The notes under the pieces were generated by a model. That model was not told where the DNA came from. It worked only from the letters and a program-made list of their open reading frames with translations, and searched no databases. A stretch of 64,000 nucleotides of DNA from Candidatus Nitrosopumilus sp. (GTDB lineage: Archaea > Thermoproteota > Nitrososphaeria > Nitrososphaerales > Nitrosopumilaceae). A program made the position numbers and the translations under genes. This document shows positions 9,302-19,086 of this stretch, one piece after another; within the stretch, counting starts at the first letter, position 1; each line of letters opens with the position of its first letter. Where the stretch lies: contig JAOMJV010000003.1 of NCBI GenBank assembly GCA_028351415.1, positions 1 to 64,000 on the forward strand, given 5' to 3'.

Positions 9302-9775
9302 CTATTTGCCTAATACTTTTTTGAATTTATCCAGTTCTGATTTAGTTTTTACAAATTGATCTGTTAAAATTTTAAAAGAAATAATTTGATTCATTTGTTC
9401 ATCTATCAGAAAAATTTTTTCATTAAAAATTACTGTGTCAATAAATTCATCAGTTGGATATGAGGTATATTCAAAAATCTGATTACTAACTTGCATTCTT
9501 AATTTAAATCCCATCAGTAAACCTATTTCTTCATGTTTGTTTAGAAATCCGCTTAGACTTGCTTTTATTTCTGATTTTTTTTCTAATAAACTATATTTTG
9601 ATTTATTTTCAGATATTTCTTCTACAACACAAGCTACGGGATTGCCTTTGATGTGTAAAATTAAAGATTTATGGGTTTGAATGTATTTTTCAACATCCTG
9701 AATTTTATCCAAAGGCATATCCTGATTATTAAAAATTTCATTAATTAATTTTTGATATCCTGGTCTTAAATCCAC
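9302..9775 (-). CDS. Conserved hypothetical protein, 157 aa
   Basis: A soluble protein with predicted beta strands in the middle (L-I-L-H-I-K-G-N-P-V-A-C-V-V-E-E) and a helical, Lys-rich C-terminus. Convergent with the SHOCT-like gene (12 nt apart). Directly upstream of its start on the minus strand lies the candidate RNA at 9790-9885. No domain recognised. Confidence 0.55.
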   Translation of the reverse strand: MDLRPGYQKLINEIFNNQDMPLDKIQDVEKYIQTHKSLILHIKGNPVACVVEEISENKSKYSLLEKKSEIKASLSGFLNKHEEIGLLMGFKLRMQVSNQIFEYTSYPTDEFIDTVIFNEKIFLIDEQMNQIISFKILTDQFVKTKSELDKFKKVLGK

Positions 9776-9789
9776 ATTTTTAATAAAAA

Positions 9790-9885
9790 AGTCAGCCTCC
9801 CTCGTTATGGAGACTCTGTAATTGTATTAACTAGTTTATGTGAGCTTTGGGCTCTTCCAGCTAACACCGTAAGATGTCTCTGACT
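9790..9885. ncRNA. Candidate structured RNA, about 96 nt
   Basis: A GC island (about 45% against about 28% nearby). The ends pair as AGTCAG (9790-9795) with CTGACT (9880-9885). Inside are CTCC/GGAG (9797-9812) and GAGC-TTTGG-GCTC (9842-9854) hairpins. The strand is undecided, since the stems are perfect on both. It lacks a T-loop, so it is not a tRNA. No gene with a normal start overlaps it. Confidence 0.4.
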
Positions 9886-10007
9886 CGATGATCCTATTGG
9901 AATTATCTTTTTCTTAAAAATTACATTTAAAAAAAAATTACATATTGGTTTAATTTTTTTACTATTGATAGATCGCGTATTGTTAATTTTGCTATTAATT
10001 ATTTTTC

Positions 10008-10952
10008 TTATGCAATAATTCTATATTTTCCATAAATTATGTAGATATCTAATACAAGAAAGCCGATTGCTGAACCAATGAACCAATCACTAATTGTTGA
10101 TAATTCCGTTTCATATTCTATATTGGAACTTAATTCTAACACTATTTTATTTAGTGTCTGCTCATCTAATGATTTGAAATAACTGCCTCCAGTACTCTTT
10201 GAAATATTTTTTAGTGTATTTTCATCTAATTCTGCATATTGTGGTTCACCGTAGATGTCATCTCTAATGTAAACTGGTTTTTCAGAACCAATTCCTATTG
10301 TATGAACTTGTACATTGCTCATAATTGCATACTGTATGGATTGTTCTATTGAGACTAATCCTGAATTTTGTATCCCATCACTTAGCAGAATGATTACTCT
10401 TTTGCTATCTGGTATAGATGATACCATGTCTACCCCTAATGATAGTCCATCACCGATTGCTGTTGCTCCGTTGCCTTGCTGAATCAATGAAACTGAATTT
10501 AGTGTTTTTTCCTTTACTGGTGTAAGGTATGATATTGTACTTGCTCCCGTTTCAAATAAAACAACCCCCACATTATTTTTTTCACTAGTTTTTTCCACTA
10601 ACGAATTCACTGCATTTTTTGCAGCCTCAAGGCGTGTTGGTTTGTAATCTGAGGCAGCCATGCTCTCGGATCCATCTAAAACTATTCCTAAATTGATGCC
10701 TTTTTGCACTCCTATAGTCACTATTTGGGGATTTGCCAGTGCCATTATTGCCAAAGAAAGAATAATTATTCCTAGTAGAAACGGAAGGTGTTTTCTAATT
10801 GTATTTTTCTTTACATTCGTTTTTTTAATTATTTTTAACGAACTAAATTTTAAAATTGATTCTTTTTTATTTGAATTATATCTATAGTATATGAAAATTA
10901 AAAGTGGAATAAATAAAAAAAGAAATAATGCATTAATGAATCCAAACTCCAT
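10008..10952 (-). CDS. Membrane-anchored von Willebrand factor A protein (BatA-like)
   Basis: A 314-residue protein with two N-terminal membrane spans (about 5-23 and 55-74), a VWA domain (about 85-260) and a C-terminal span (about 285-306). The metal-binding DxSxS motif is present as DGSES at residue 93, with a later LLSDGIQN. This layout matches BatA/BatB proteins, which work with MoxR ATPases and DUF58 proteins in poorly known membrane or metal-insertion systems. It is the third gene of the moxR-DUF58-VWA operon and overlaps the DUF58 stop by one base. Confidence 0.85.
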   Translation of the reverse strand: MEFGFINALFLFLFIPLLIFIYYRYNSNKKESILKFSSLKIIKKTNVKKNTIRKHLPFLLGIIILSLAIMALANPQIVTIGVQKGINLGIVLDGSESMAASDYKPTRLEAAKNAVNSLVEKTSEKNNVGVVLFETGASTISYLTPVKEKTLNSVSLIQQGNGATAIGDGLSLGVDMVSSIPDSKRVIILLSDGIQNSGLVSIEQSIQYAIMSNVQVHTIGIGSEKPVYIRDDIYGEPQYAELDENTLKNISKSTGGSYFKSLDEQTLNKIVLELSSNIEYETELSTISDWFIGSAIGFLVLDIYIIYGKYRIIA

Positions 10953-11830
10953 TAGTTCCTCATCTTTCCTTTATTTCTGAAATACTTGTTAATTGTAATA
11001 TCAAATGACTCTTCATTATTGATATCAATCATATCTATTCCAATTCTGTTCATATCTTTTTTGCTATATTTTATTTTTTCACTAACGTGCTCAGCATATT
11101 GTTTTTGAAATTGCTTGTTTGATGTATTGACTAGTACTTGTTCACCTGTTTCAGCATCTTCCAGATATGCGTATCCTATTTCCGGCATTTCTTTTTCTCG
11201 TATGTCTGAAATGTTAATTAGAATAACTTTATGATGCAATTTTAAAATTTTTAATGGTTTTTCATATGAATCTGAAATAAAATCTGAAATGATGTATATT
11301 GTGCTCTTTCTTTTTAATTTATTATTTAATGTCGATAGTGATTTCATAATATCTGTTTTTTTACTTTTTGGTTCATGTTCTATCAATTGTTTGAGTATTC
11401 TTATCACTTGTTTTTTTCCTTTTTTAGATGGACTGAATTTTTCTAGGTCATCTGTAAATATACCTAGTCCTATTTTATCATTATTTCTTAATGCTAAAAA
11501 CATCAAGGACGCTGCAACTTCAAAACTTATGTCCCGTTTTGATTTTATAAATCCAAAATCATTACTTGCGGATAAATCTAATATGATGTAGACATTAAGC
11601 TCCTTTTCCTCTACAAATTCTTTAACAAATAGGCTGTTATGCCTAGCTGATACACTCCAATCAATTCTTTTGACATCATCTCCCGGTACGTACTCTCTAA
11701 CTTCTGAAAATTCTATTCCTCCTCCTCTAAATTTTGAATTATACGAGCCTGATTCTATTGACTCAACTGAATCTTTTGTTGGTATGCTTAGATTTTTTAT
11801 CTTTCTTAGCAGTTCTGAAATTTTACTCAT
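10952..11830 (-). CDS. DUF58 domain protein (MoxR partner)
   Basis: A 292-residue DUF58 protein. The family signature GDDVKRIDWSVSARHN is near residues 50-65, followed by a VWA-like Rossmann core (LNVYIILDLSASNDFG) with a degenerate metal site. DUF58 proteins are encoded beside MoxR ATPases and VWA proteins. Here it lies 2 nt after moxR and touches the VWA gene, indicating one transcript. No membrane span is seen. Confidence 0.85.
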   Translation of the reverse strand: MSKISELLRKIKNLSIPTKDSVESIESGSYNSKFRGGGIEFSEVREYVPGDDVKRIDWSVSARHNSLFVKEFVEEKELNVYIILDLSASNDFGFIKSKRDISFEVAASLMFLALRNNDKIGLGIFTDDLEKFSPSKKGKKQVIRILKQLIEHEPKSKKTDIMKSLSTLNNKLKRKSTIYIISDFISDSYEKPLKILKLHHKVILINISDIREKEMPEIGYAYLEDAETGEQVLVNTSNKQFQKQYAEHVSEKIKYSKKDMNRIGIDMIDINNEESFDITINKYFRNKGKMRN

Positions 11831-11832
11831 TT

Positions 11833-12915
11833 TTATGGTGATGTGATTTTTTCAAGAATTCTATCAATTACTGTATCCGAATTAATTTCATCTGCTTCAG
11901 CTTCAAATGTTAGAATTAATCTGTGACGTAAAACATCATGAGCAACTTCTTTGACGTCTTCTGGAATTACATACCCCCTTCCATTTATCATTGCATTTGC
12001 TTTCGCTGTTTTTATTAGCCAAATTGATGCTCTTGGAGATGCGCCATATTCAATTATGTTCTCTAAGTCTAATTCGTATTTTTTTGGATTTCTTGTCGCA
12101 TCTATAATTTTTGCAACGTATTTTAAAATTATATTGTCTACATAAATTTTCTCATTGAATTCTTGCATTTCAGTTATTTCATTTAGTTTTACTATTGGAT
12201 TTATTTTGATTTGTATGTTGGATGTGTTCCTTTCCATAATTTTAATTTCCTGATCTATCGTGGGATAATTTATTAAAATTTTTACTGCAAATCTATCTAC
12301 CTGCGCTTCGGGAAGTTTGTATGTACCTTCATTTTCAATTGGATTTTGTGTTGCAAGCACTAGGAATGGTTTATCTAATTGAAAAGTTTCTCCATGAATA
12401 CTAACCTGCTTTTCTTGCATTGATTCTAATAATGCTGATTGAACTTTTGGAGGTGCGCGATTAATCTCATCTGCCAATACAAAATTATGAAAAATTGGCC
12501 CTTTTTGTATTTCAAATGTGCCTGTATTGTTTTTGTAAATTTTTGTACCCAGAATATCTGCCGGAAGTAAATCTGGTGTAAATTGAATTCGCACATTATT
12601 TACGCTAAATATGTCTGCCATTGTTTTTATCATTAGTGTTTTAGCCAATCCTGGAACACTTTCAAGTAATACGTGGCCGTCTGAAATTATGGAAATTATG
12701 ATTTTCTTGATTACTTCTTCTTGACCTACAATATTTTTCTGTGCTTCTTCCATTACGCTCAAAATTATTTTTGAATACTTTGTTGAAATTTCCGTTAATT
12801 CCTGAATGCTTGCATCTGAAATTGAAAAATTTTGATTTGTATTATTTGATGTCAACTGATATTTTTTTAAATTTTTTGAATTAATATTCTGTGGTATATT
12901 CGATGATTGTACCAA
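11833..12915 (-). CDS. MoxR-family AAA+ ATPase
   Basis: A 360-residue AAA+ ATPase of the MoxR branch, chaperone-like motors thought to remodel VWA partners. Walker A ESVPGLAKT (about 85-93), Walker B FVLADEINRAPP (about 145-156), sensor ATQNPIENEGTY and the PEAQVDRF arginine-finger region are all present. A 35-residue Asn/Ser-rich N-terminus precedes the domain. First gene of the three-gene operon; its start is 38 nt from the divergent gene at 12954, so both share a very compact promoter region. Confidence 0.9.
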   Translation of the reverse strand: MVQSSNIPQNINSKNLKKYQLTSNNTNQNFSISDASIQELTEISTKYSKIILSVMEEAQKNIVGQEEVIKKIIISIISDGHVLLESVPGLAKTLMIKTMADIFSVNNVRIQFTPDLLPADILGTKIYKNNTGTFEIQKGPIFHNFVLADEINRAPPKVQSALLESMQEKQVSIHGETFQLDKPFLVLATQNPIENEGTYKLPEAQVDRFAVKILINYPTIDQEIKIMERNTSNIQIKINPIVKLNEITEMQEFNEKIYVDNIILKYVAKIIDATRNPKKYELDLENIIEYGASPRASIWLIKTAKANAMINGRGYVIPEDVKEVAHDVLRHRLILTFEAEADEINSDTVIDRILEKITSP

Positions 12916-12953
12916 CTTTTATTTTACTGTTATTATTTTAAAAAAATTGAATA

Positions 12954-14276
12954 TTGGCATCTTATTGGTTTTTTATTTTAATTTTAACGTCTATTGTTTT
13001 TATAAATCCTGTTTTTAGTGATTCTACCGATATAGAAATTGATTGGTTAATTGAAGGTCAAATTCCAATTGTATCTTCTGAAATTAATGTTGAATCTGAT
13101 TCCGTAATGGGGGAGCAAATCAATGATATTATTTCTACTGAAAATAAAATTTTAGAGTATGTTGCAGAAGATTACATTACTGGTAGTCAATACATGATAG
13201 GTGATCATGAAATAACTATTGACTCTAAAGAAGGCCAATTACTTAATGAACTTTTAATTAAACAAAAACAGACTGACAAGGATAATTTTCATCACATGAT
13301 AAAATATCTTGATCGATACTCTGATGGATATGTTGAACTTGCAGAAGCCCTCATAGATCCTGTACGACAACAAAATTATCAACAAAATGGAGTTACGCGT
13401 GATTTTAACCTTAATTCTAATTTAGAATATTTTTTATTTGAACGTGGATATGATTTGAATAATTTAGAATCCATTCCCAACTATGCTTTTTCCCCTACAA
13501 AATATGATGCAGTACGTGCAGCAGCTGCAAGTTCCGGTGCTTCTTCAACAGATCTTAGAGAGTTTCTACCCAACTATGTGAAACCTGATTCAAAAGTAAT
13601 GAATGAGGAAATGATTCGTAAATTAACTGAACAGACAACAAATGTTTATGATTCAATTTTATCAAATGAATTTGATATCTCTGTTATACAAAGTCCTGAT
13701 TTGTCAAATAGCATTCCTGATAATTTATTTGATGATTTTCAATTTGCAAATACTAAATTTGATAGTGGCAAATTTGAAAACACTCAACATGTAATTGACA
13801 TATTGGATAAACCTCAAAACTTATTGGAGATTAATCCGCCATCAGAATACCCACTTTTAATTTTAATTGCTATCGCTATAGTTTTGGGATTGATTATCTT
13901 TGGTTATTTATTATATAGAAAATCTATTCTTAAACAAACAGTAAATCTTGTAACTGTGCCTACATCGATTAATTATCTAGAAAATACAAATAATATGATT
14001 GGATCCTCTAGAGACCTCTTTGCAAGCAATTCTCCTAAATACGCATTTGAGAAATTCAGTCAAGCAATTCGGTATTATTATTCTCACAGATTACAAATTA
14101 ACTTAGATTTAACAACTACTGAAATAATAGTTGAACTTAAAAAATCCAATATAGATAATTTTAATGACATAGAAAAATGGCTATTGCTATGCTCTCAGGT
14201 TGAATTCATAAAGCACAAATCCACAAAAAAAGAATTCCTGGATGCGTTGGATTCTTTTAGTAAGTCTATTTCTTAA
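12954..14276 (+). CDS. Exported/membrane protein with DUF4129-like cytosolic tail
   Basis: A 440-residue protein with a signal peptide (cut probably after V-F-S near residue 22), a large outer domain to about 300, one membrane span (PLLILIAIAIVLGLIIFGYLLY) and a C-terminal helical domain (RDLFASNSPKYAFEKFSQAI) resembling DUF4129. DUF4129 proteins often accompany MoxR-DUF58-VWA sets, and this gene is divergent from moxR by 38 nt, so it probably works with them at the membrane. TTG start at 12954. Confidence 0.7.
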   Translation: MASYWFFILILTSIVFINPVFSDSTDIEIDWLIEGQIPIVSSEINVESDSVMGEQINDIISTENKILEYVAEDYITGSQYMIGDHEITIDSKEGQLLNELLIKQKQTDKDNFHHMIKYLDRYSDGYVELAEALIDPVRQQNYQQNGVTRDFNLNSNLEYFLFERGYDLNNLESIPNYAFSPTKYDAVRAAAASSGASSTDLREFLPNYVKPDSKVMNEEMIRKLTEQTTNVYDSILSNEFDISVIQSPDLSNSIPDNLFDDFQFANTKFDSGKFENTQHVIDILDKPQNLLEINPPSEYPLLILIAIAIVLGLIIFGYLLYRKSILKQTVNLVTVPTSINYLENTNNMIGSSRDLFASNSPKYAFEKFSQAIRYYYSHRLQINLDLTTTEIIVELKKSNIDNFNDIEKWLLLCSQVEFIKHKSTKKEFLDALDSFSKSIS

Positions 14277-15394
14277 TCGAGTACTTTGATTGTGCACGTT
14301 GAAAATGATTCATCTATTTTTGTATTTCCTAGAAACCTTTTTGTTTCAAATTCACTTATGTCAAGTAAATTTGCTGTGTTTTTAAAAATAATGTTTTGTT
14401 CATAGTCTAAAAATAAAATTTCTAAGATAATTTTATCTTTTTTAATTTGGTTGTTATTAAATTGGCCTGAGATTGTAATTAATTTAAATTCATCTTTGAT
14501 ACACGAAAAGTTTTGAATTCCATATTTTTTATTTTTCTCTATGCCTAAGGCTTTGTTTTTCTTTTTTTCTTCATCTAAATTGTTACTGGACTCTGTTATT
14601 TTTTTATCATTTTCTTTTATTTCCACATTGAATTTTAGAATTTTATATAATTGATAATTATTTTTTACATCCTTATTTTTTTCAATATTTTTTAATATTT
14701 CTTCAACTACTCTTGTTGCCATCTCATTTTGATTCAGTTCTAGTTTTTCTGGACCTATTCTTAATTTATCATACATAAAATGTTCTTGATACTTATCAAA
14801 AATTATGCTTTGTATTAGATATTCATCTGTTTTACATATTGTTATCGCGCCCTCTTTAGAATAATTAAACATACAATCTATGCCTTCATTTGGTGTTCCT
14901 GATAGGTAGGCATTTTTAAAAATTTTTTCTATGCTTGAATTTGACACTTCATCCCAATAACTTTCCAATTCATACTTGTCATCATATTTGATAATTTTAA
15001 TTTGAATTGTTGAAACTTTGTATTTGTTTACTATTGGATCATAAACCCTAGTGATATCTTTGAGCAATGCAGTAGCTGTTTCAATATCTACTTCCTCCTC
15101 CAGAGTGGAATATTTGTCTGCATATTCCCAAATTATTCTATACGTGATTTCTTCTAGTCTTTTTTCTGTAGGCAATAATTTTATTAATTTACTTATTTTT
15201 TTCCTTACTTCTTTCTCTTTGACTTCTTTCTCTTCTGTTTTGTCCTCTTCATCATTGACTGTACATTCTCTTTGCAAAAAGCACTCGGAATCACCGTCAC
15301 TGTCAACTTTCTCTTCTATTTGTGCAAATGCTGTTTGCTGTAATGATAATATAATTAAAAATGAAAAAATTACAAACACGGCAAGTTTTTTCAT
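14273..15394 (-). CDS. Secreted hypothetical protein, 373 aa
   Basis: A clear signal peptide (MKKLAVFVIFSFLIILSLQQ, cut after T-A-F-A) leads into an acidic linker (D-E-E-D-K-T-E-E-K-E) and a region with no recognised domain. Five or more cysteines lie in the mature part, including C-F-L-Q-R-E-C near its start. Its stop overlaps the stop of the convergent gene by 4 nt. Location outside the cytoplasmic membrane is likely; the role is unknown. Confidence 0.65.
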   Translation of the reverse strand: MKKLAVFVIFSFLIILSLQQTAFAQIEEKVDSDGDSECFLQRECTVNDEEDKTEEKEVKEKEVRKKISKLIKLLPTEKRLEEITYRIIWEYADKYSTLEEEVDIETATALLKDITRVYDPIVNKYKVSTIQIKIIKYDDKYELESYWDEVSNSSIEKIFKNAYLSGTPNEGIDCMFNYSKEGAITICKTDEYLIQSIIFDKYQEHFMYDKLRIGPEKLELNQNEMATRVVEEILKNIEKNKDVKNNYQLYKILKFNVEIKENDKKITESSNNLDEEKKKNKALGIEKNKKYGIQNFSCIKDEFKLITISGQFNNNQIKKDKIILEILFLDYEQNIIFKNTANLLDISEFETKRFLGNTKIDESFSTCTIKVLD

Positions 15395-15510
15395 AATTTT
15401 TTAATTATTTTTGAATATTAATATTAAATTGGTACATACGTCCAATGAACCATTTTATTTTTATTCATTCATTCTAATAATATGTAACATGAATAGATTT
15501 CAGGCAATTA

Positions 15511-15708
15511 CTAGTCTGTACGAGAACATCCGCATTTTACATACACCACTTTGAATTCCCCGCCTGTTTTGATGTTGTGAGACATTGGTTTGTTGCAATA
15601 TTGGCAATCTATTGCGCCGTGATATTCTTCCACTGGAACCATTTCGTATTCCCATGACTTTTTCTTCCTGTCCCAATACACTGAATTAATTTCAGTTGGC
15701 GTATCCAT
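15511..15708 (-). CDS. Small zinc-ribbon protein, 65 aa
   Basis: Two cysteine pairs, C-Q-Y-C near residue 36 and C-G-C near residue 60, fit a zinc ribbon, preceded by a W-D-R-K-K-K-S-W-E-Y basic/aromatic patch. ATG at 15708. The gene stands alone between the secreted-protein gene and a long AT-rich spacer. Confidence 0.65.
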   Translation of the reverse strand: MDTPTEINSVYWDRKKKSWEYEMVPVEEYHGAIDCQYCNKPMSHNIKTGGEFKVVYVKCGCSRTD

Positions 15709-16205
15709 ACTTTGAATTTACCATAAATTTGATTAATTAATTTTTAGAACCTGTTGTTTTCTAACCTAACTAGTGTTGAGTGATGAAAATATGCATACAA
15801 AAAAGATAATGCTAGGCGTGGGCTATTTCTAACTAAATCTATAATTCTTTGAAATATTCTGAATTAGAATGCATAAAGATTGAATTAATAAAAACTAGTG
15901 ATAGAATGAAAAGTGGTTTTAGTTAATGTGGTATTTACTTTAAATATTTTTAAAAATATAATAAAAATTAACAAATATTCATTTTTAAAAATTAAGTTTT
16001 ATTCTATGTTATGCAATAGTATTTGATAGAACACAAATAATTCCATACATTTCACGATGGCTATGATTACCGTGTAATGATTAGTTATCCTTGGATAACC
16101 CAGTGGTTTTGTCTTTCTATCTTTTTATAATACTTTATGGGATTATTTCATCTGATAACTTGTCGCAATAAAATAAAGATTAGAAATGAGAAATTATTCT
16201 CATAG
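15709..16205. other. AT-rich spacer, 497 bases
   Basis: No convincing gene on either strand. A perfect palindrome GTTATCC-TT-GGATAAC lies at 16084-16099, which could be an operator or a hairpin. A TGATGA near 15780 resembles a C box but no matching D box was found, so no C/D RNA is called. Confidence 0.5.
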
Positions 16206-16538
16206 TTAATCCTGTTTTTCCATTTGTTCTTTATCCCATTTATCTTCGTCTTCTTGTGACATTTCAATGAACGGTTCACTACTACCTGAATCAACTATCA
16301 TTTTGAATTCGATTTTTGAATTGGAACAAATTAATCCATAGTTAATTTTTTTCTTAAAAAGTCCCATTATTCCAGAATGGCGTTGATGTGTCAATACCAT
16401 CACTTTTCCATATTGTTTCCAACGTCTAACTTTAGTTTCATCACCTATCTTTTCAATACCTATTTTTTTGTCAAGTATTTCGAGAACCACTACCTTGACA
16501 TTTCTTTCACATTTTTGACAGTAAAACAGACGGTTCAC
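16206..16538 (-). CDS. Hypothetical protein with N-terminal Cys pair, 110 aa
   Basis: Starts MNRLFYCQKCERN, giving a C-x2-C knuckle, with one more Cys (L-I-C-S-N) further on, so any zinc site is incomplete or shared between subunits. The middle is basic (R-R-W-K-Q-Y-G-K-V) and the end is acidic (Q-E-D-E-D-K-W-D-K-E). It is unlike anything I recognise. Confidence 0.55.
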   Translation of the reverse strand: MNRLFYCQKCERNVKVVVLEILDKKIGIEKIGDETKVRRWKQYGKVMVLTHQRHSGIMGLFKKKINYGLICSNSKIEFKMIVDSGSSEPFIEMSQEDEDKWDKEQMEKQD

Positions 16539-16617
16539 GCTAAGTAATGTTAGAGATTACGTGGTTTAATGTTTCTCTAGTATTCATCTAAGACAGATTC
16601 AATGCTTGATTTGAGAC

Positions 16618-16704
16618 ATGATTAAAAACCCGTACTGTTCTGTTATGAGAAATACTCACATCAATGTGTGTTGTGGTTGTTCCCATGAAATACATCCTAC
16701 CTGA
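16618..16704 (+). CDS. Possible 28-aa Cys/His peptide
   Basis: An ATG frame ending N-V-C-C-G-C-S-H-E-I-H-P-T, which has the knuckle look of other small zinc proteins in this window. It is too short to be sure. The remaining part of 16539-16802 shows nothing else. Confidence 0.25.
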   Translation: MIKNPYCSVMRNTHINVCCGCSHEIHPT

Positions 16705-16802
16705 TTATCTTTAATTCTGTCAGTCAAACACTGTTAACTTCTAAAGAAAAATACCTAAAACTATCTAATTACCCGTAAATAGGGCTATTCTAAAAACAGA
16801 TT

Positions 16803-17411
16803 ATGAAGGATATCTCAATTTCTGCAGTTTTAGATTCTATGAATGGCGACACTGCCTACATGACTGATATGTGGGAAAACTGCGTAGATGAAAAACGCAA
16901 AAGATACACCCGAAGTAAATTTTCTGATGCTCTTGACATAATGGAGAATTTAGGATACTTGAAAAAATATGGATACAAAACCGAATCATCTTATACAAAA
17001 CAAAAATTTATTGATACGGCAGATCAGATTGGTTTTATCAATAATATTATTTTTACAAATGAAAGTAAAATAAGAAAAGCACTAGTAAAACTTGACAGCA
17101 GGAAAATCTTTATTGTTATTTCTAAAGATCTTAATACTCATAAATTAAATAAACACGCCATTAAAGATTATGAGTTATTTTTAGAGGGTACACAAAGCAT
17201 GCTCGGATTGTCTTCATCTATTTTATTTACAATTGAAAATAGTTCTGACTCTGAATTAAAAAAAGAATTAAAATCTTGTCTTAGACAAATTAAATCTTAC
17301 TTGGATGAAACAAATGAAACGTTAATGAAATTCAGAGGTTCAAATGAGCGAATAGTACTACAGCGTATCATTAATAATAAAACCCCTGAACCTGGATTTT
17401 TAAAAATTTAA
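16803..17411 (+). CDS. Hypothetical protein with winged-helix-like N-terminus, 202 aa
   Basis: Residues 1-60 (ISAVLDSMNGDTAYMTDMW, then SDALDIMENLGYLKKYGYK) look like a winged-helix DNA-binding domain with the usual recognition-helix then 'G-Y-L' wing. The rest is helical and Lys/Glu-rich (K-K-E-L-K-S-C-L-R-Q-I-K-S-Y-L-D), perhaps a dimerisation part. A transcription-regulator role is inference. ATG at 16803. Confidence 0.5.
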   Translation: MKDISISAVLDSMNGDTAYMTDMWENCVDEKRKRYTRSKFSDALDIMENLGYLKKYGYKTESSYTKQKFIDTADQIGFINNIIFTNESKIRKALVKLDSRKIFIVISKDLNTHKLNKHAIKDYELFLEGTQSMLGLSSSILFTIENSSDSELKKELKSCLRQIKSYLDETNETLMKFRGSNERIVLQRIINNKTPEPGFLKI

Positions 17412-17444
17412 ATTATTTTTTTATTTTAACATAAATTAAATTTT

Positions 17445-17630
17445 CTATTGCATAGAATGATGAACGTCACAAAATAAAACAATCGTGTTACTCAATGTTT
17501 TAGCTGTTATGCTGTAACCATCTGCCAATCCCTTTCCACAAATGTAACACTCTACCTTGGAAACAGATGATTGAACATCATGACGTATTTCTGCATTTTG
17601 CATCATTGTTCTGCTATTTCCTTTTATCAT
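17445..17630 (-). CDS. Small zinc-finger protein, 61 aa
   Basis: Zinc ligands C-Y-I-C-G near residue 29 and F-C-D-V-H-H near residue 54 give a C2-CH pattern. The first 20 residues are loosely conserved in style and an internal Met (residue 9 or 10) could be the true start. Divergent from trpE with about 100 nt between. Confidence 0.6.
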   Translation of the reverse strand: MIKGNSRTMMQNAEIRHDVQSSVSKVECYICGKGLADGYSITAKTLSNTIVLFCDVHHSMQ

Positions 17631-17661
17631 GATTTTTTAGCGATCAACTATTGTATAAAGG

Positions 17662-17678
17662 TACCGTACTATACCGTA
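17662..17678. promoter_or_regulatory. Tandem TACCGTA repeats before trpE
   Basis: TACCGTA at 17662-17668 and again at 17672-17678, spaced 10 nt, one helical turn. They lie about 25 nt before the trpE TATA-like box, on the side where an archaeal activator would bind. Regulator unknown. Confidence 0.35.
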
Positions 17679-17702
17679 ATTAAATTATGGGTAAAAATTA
17701 TC

Positions 17703-17715
17703 TTTAAATATTAAA
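17703..17715 (+). promoter_or_regulatory. TATA-like box of the trp cluster
   Basis: TTTAAATATTAAA is centred about 28 nt before the GTG start of trpE, the distance expected when transcription starts at or next to the first codon. It is the only such box in the spacer. Confidence 0.5.
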
Positions 17716-17736
17716 CAGTCAAGATTTTGTTAATGG

Positions 17737-19086
17737 GTGGACACCTTTGGAAATGCTCAAGCAAAAGTAATACCTCTAGATTTATCTGAAAATCAGTTTC
17801 AAATTTACAATAAAATATCTCGAAATTATTCTCATTCATTTCTCTTTGAATCTTTATCTGGACCTGAAGTTCTAGCTGAAACTTCTGTAATGGGATTTGA
17901 TCCTAAGATTATTTTTAAGGGATATTCTGACAGAGTTGAAATTATCGAAAACAAAAATACGACAATAATTAAAACCGATGACCCTTTTATTGAATTGAAA
18001 AAATTACTTGGAAAATCAGATGATCAAAAATATAGATATCTTGGTGGAGCCGTTGGAGTTGTAAATTATGATTCAATCAGATTAGTTGAAAATATTTCTG
18101 AGGAAAATGATTTGACTCAACCCATAATGGAGTTTGGAATTTATGATGATGGTTTATTGTATGATAATGTTGATAAAAAATTATTTTATTTTTATCATGA
18201 TGTAAATAGATTTAATGACTTTATTGTAAGTGATGATTCTTTTGATGAATTCCATTCTAGCGAAGTTATCCCTAACATGGACAAAGAAAAATTTTCAAAT
18301 ATAGTGAACAAAGCAAAACAATACATCCATGACGGCGATATTTTTCAAGTAGTATTATCTCGCAAATTTGCATTTGAAACTAGCGGTGATAATTTAACAT
18401 TATACAAAACATTGAGAAAATTAAATCCGTCACCATACATGTATCACTTAAAACAAGATTCAAAAACAATTATTGGTGCGTCTCCTGAAATGCTAGTTAG
18501 AATTACAGATGACAAAGTGGAAACTTTTCCAATTGCTGGAACTAGAAAAATTACAGACAATGAAGAAAAAAATAAAGCATTATCTGAGGAATTAATACAT
18601 GATGAAAAAGAACTAGCTGAGCATACGATGCTTGTTGATTTGGGTCGCAATGATATCGGCAGAGTTTGTAAATATGGTACAGTCCATCCTGAATCTTTAA
18701 TGCAAATTAAGCGATTTAGTCATGTTCAACATATTGTTAGTCACGTTGTGGGCAATTTAGATTCAAAAAATGACATGTTTGATGCGTTTCAAGCAGTATT
18801 CCCTGCTGGAACTGTTTCAGGTGCCCCCAAAGTTAGAGCAATGCAAATAATTGATGAATTGGAGACTGAAGAAAGAGGTCCATATGCTGGTGCCGTTGGC
18901 TATTTTTCATACAACGGGTGTTGTGATTTTGCAATTGCAATTAGAAGCATATTCATTGAAAATAACAAGGGATTTGTCCAATCTGGTGCTGGCATTGTTT
19001 CAGACTCTGTCGCTGAAAATGAATTTAAGGAAACAGAACACAAAGCAGGTGCGATGCTTCAAGCATTAAAGGAGGCATCTGATTGA
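17737..19086 (+). CDS. trpE: Anthranilate synthase component I
   Basis: Converts chorismate to anthranilate using ammonia delivered by TrpG; first step of tryptophan synthesis. The 449 residues include the chorismate-binding family motifs [28 protein letters not shown] and [15 protein letters not shown], with IVQSGAG-like residues near the end. The N-terminal L-E-S-L tryptophan-binding region is present as [11 protein letters not shown] start at 17737, placed by the TATA box. The stop overlaps the trpG start, so this is the first gene of a coupled operon. Confidence 0.95.
   Translation: MDTFGNAQAKVIPLDLSENQFQIYNKISRNYSHSFLFESLSGPEVLAETSVMGFDPKIIFKGYSDRVEIIENKNTTIIKTDDPFIELKKLLGKSDDQKYRYLGGAVGVVNYDSIRLVENISEENDLTQPIMEFGIYDDGLLYDNVDKKLFYFYHDVNRFNDFIVSDDSFDEFHSSEVIPNMDKEKFSNIVNKAKQYIHDGDIFQVVLSRKFAFETSGDNLTLYKTLRKLNPSPYMYHLKQDSKTIIGASPEMLVRITDDKVETFPIAGTRKITDNEEKNKALSEELIHDEKELAEHTMLVDLGRNDIGRVCKYGTVHPESLMQIKRFSHVQHIVSHVVGNLDSKNDMFDAFQAVFPAGTVSGAPKVRAMQIIDELETEERGPYAGAVGYFSYNGCCDFAIAIRSIFIENNKGFVQSGAGIVSDSVAENEFKETEHKAGAMLQALKEASD

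Noticed and set aside
9776-10007. Possible short coding frames on either strand across the GC island
   Set aside because: About 30 open codons occur on both strands but without a proper start; the paired ends favour RNA.
15776-15835. Possible C/D box small RNA (TGATGA near 15780)
   Set aside because: No CTGA D box at suitable spacing and no terminal stem.
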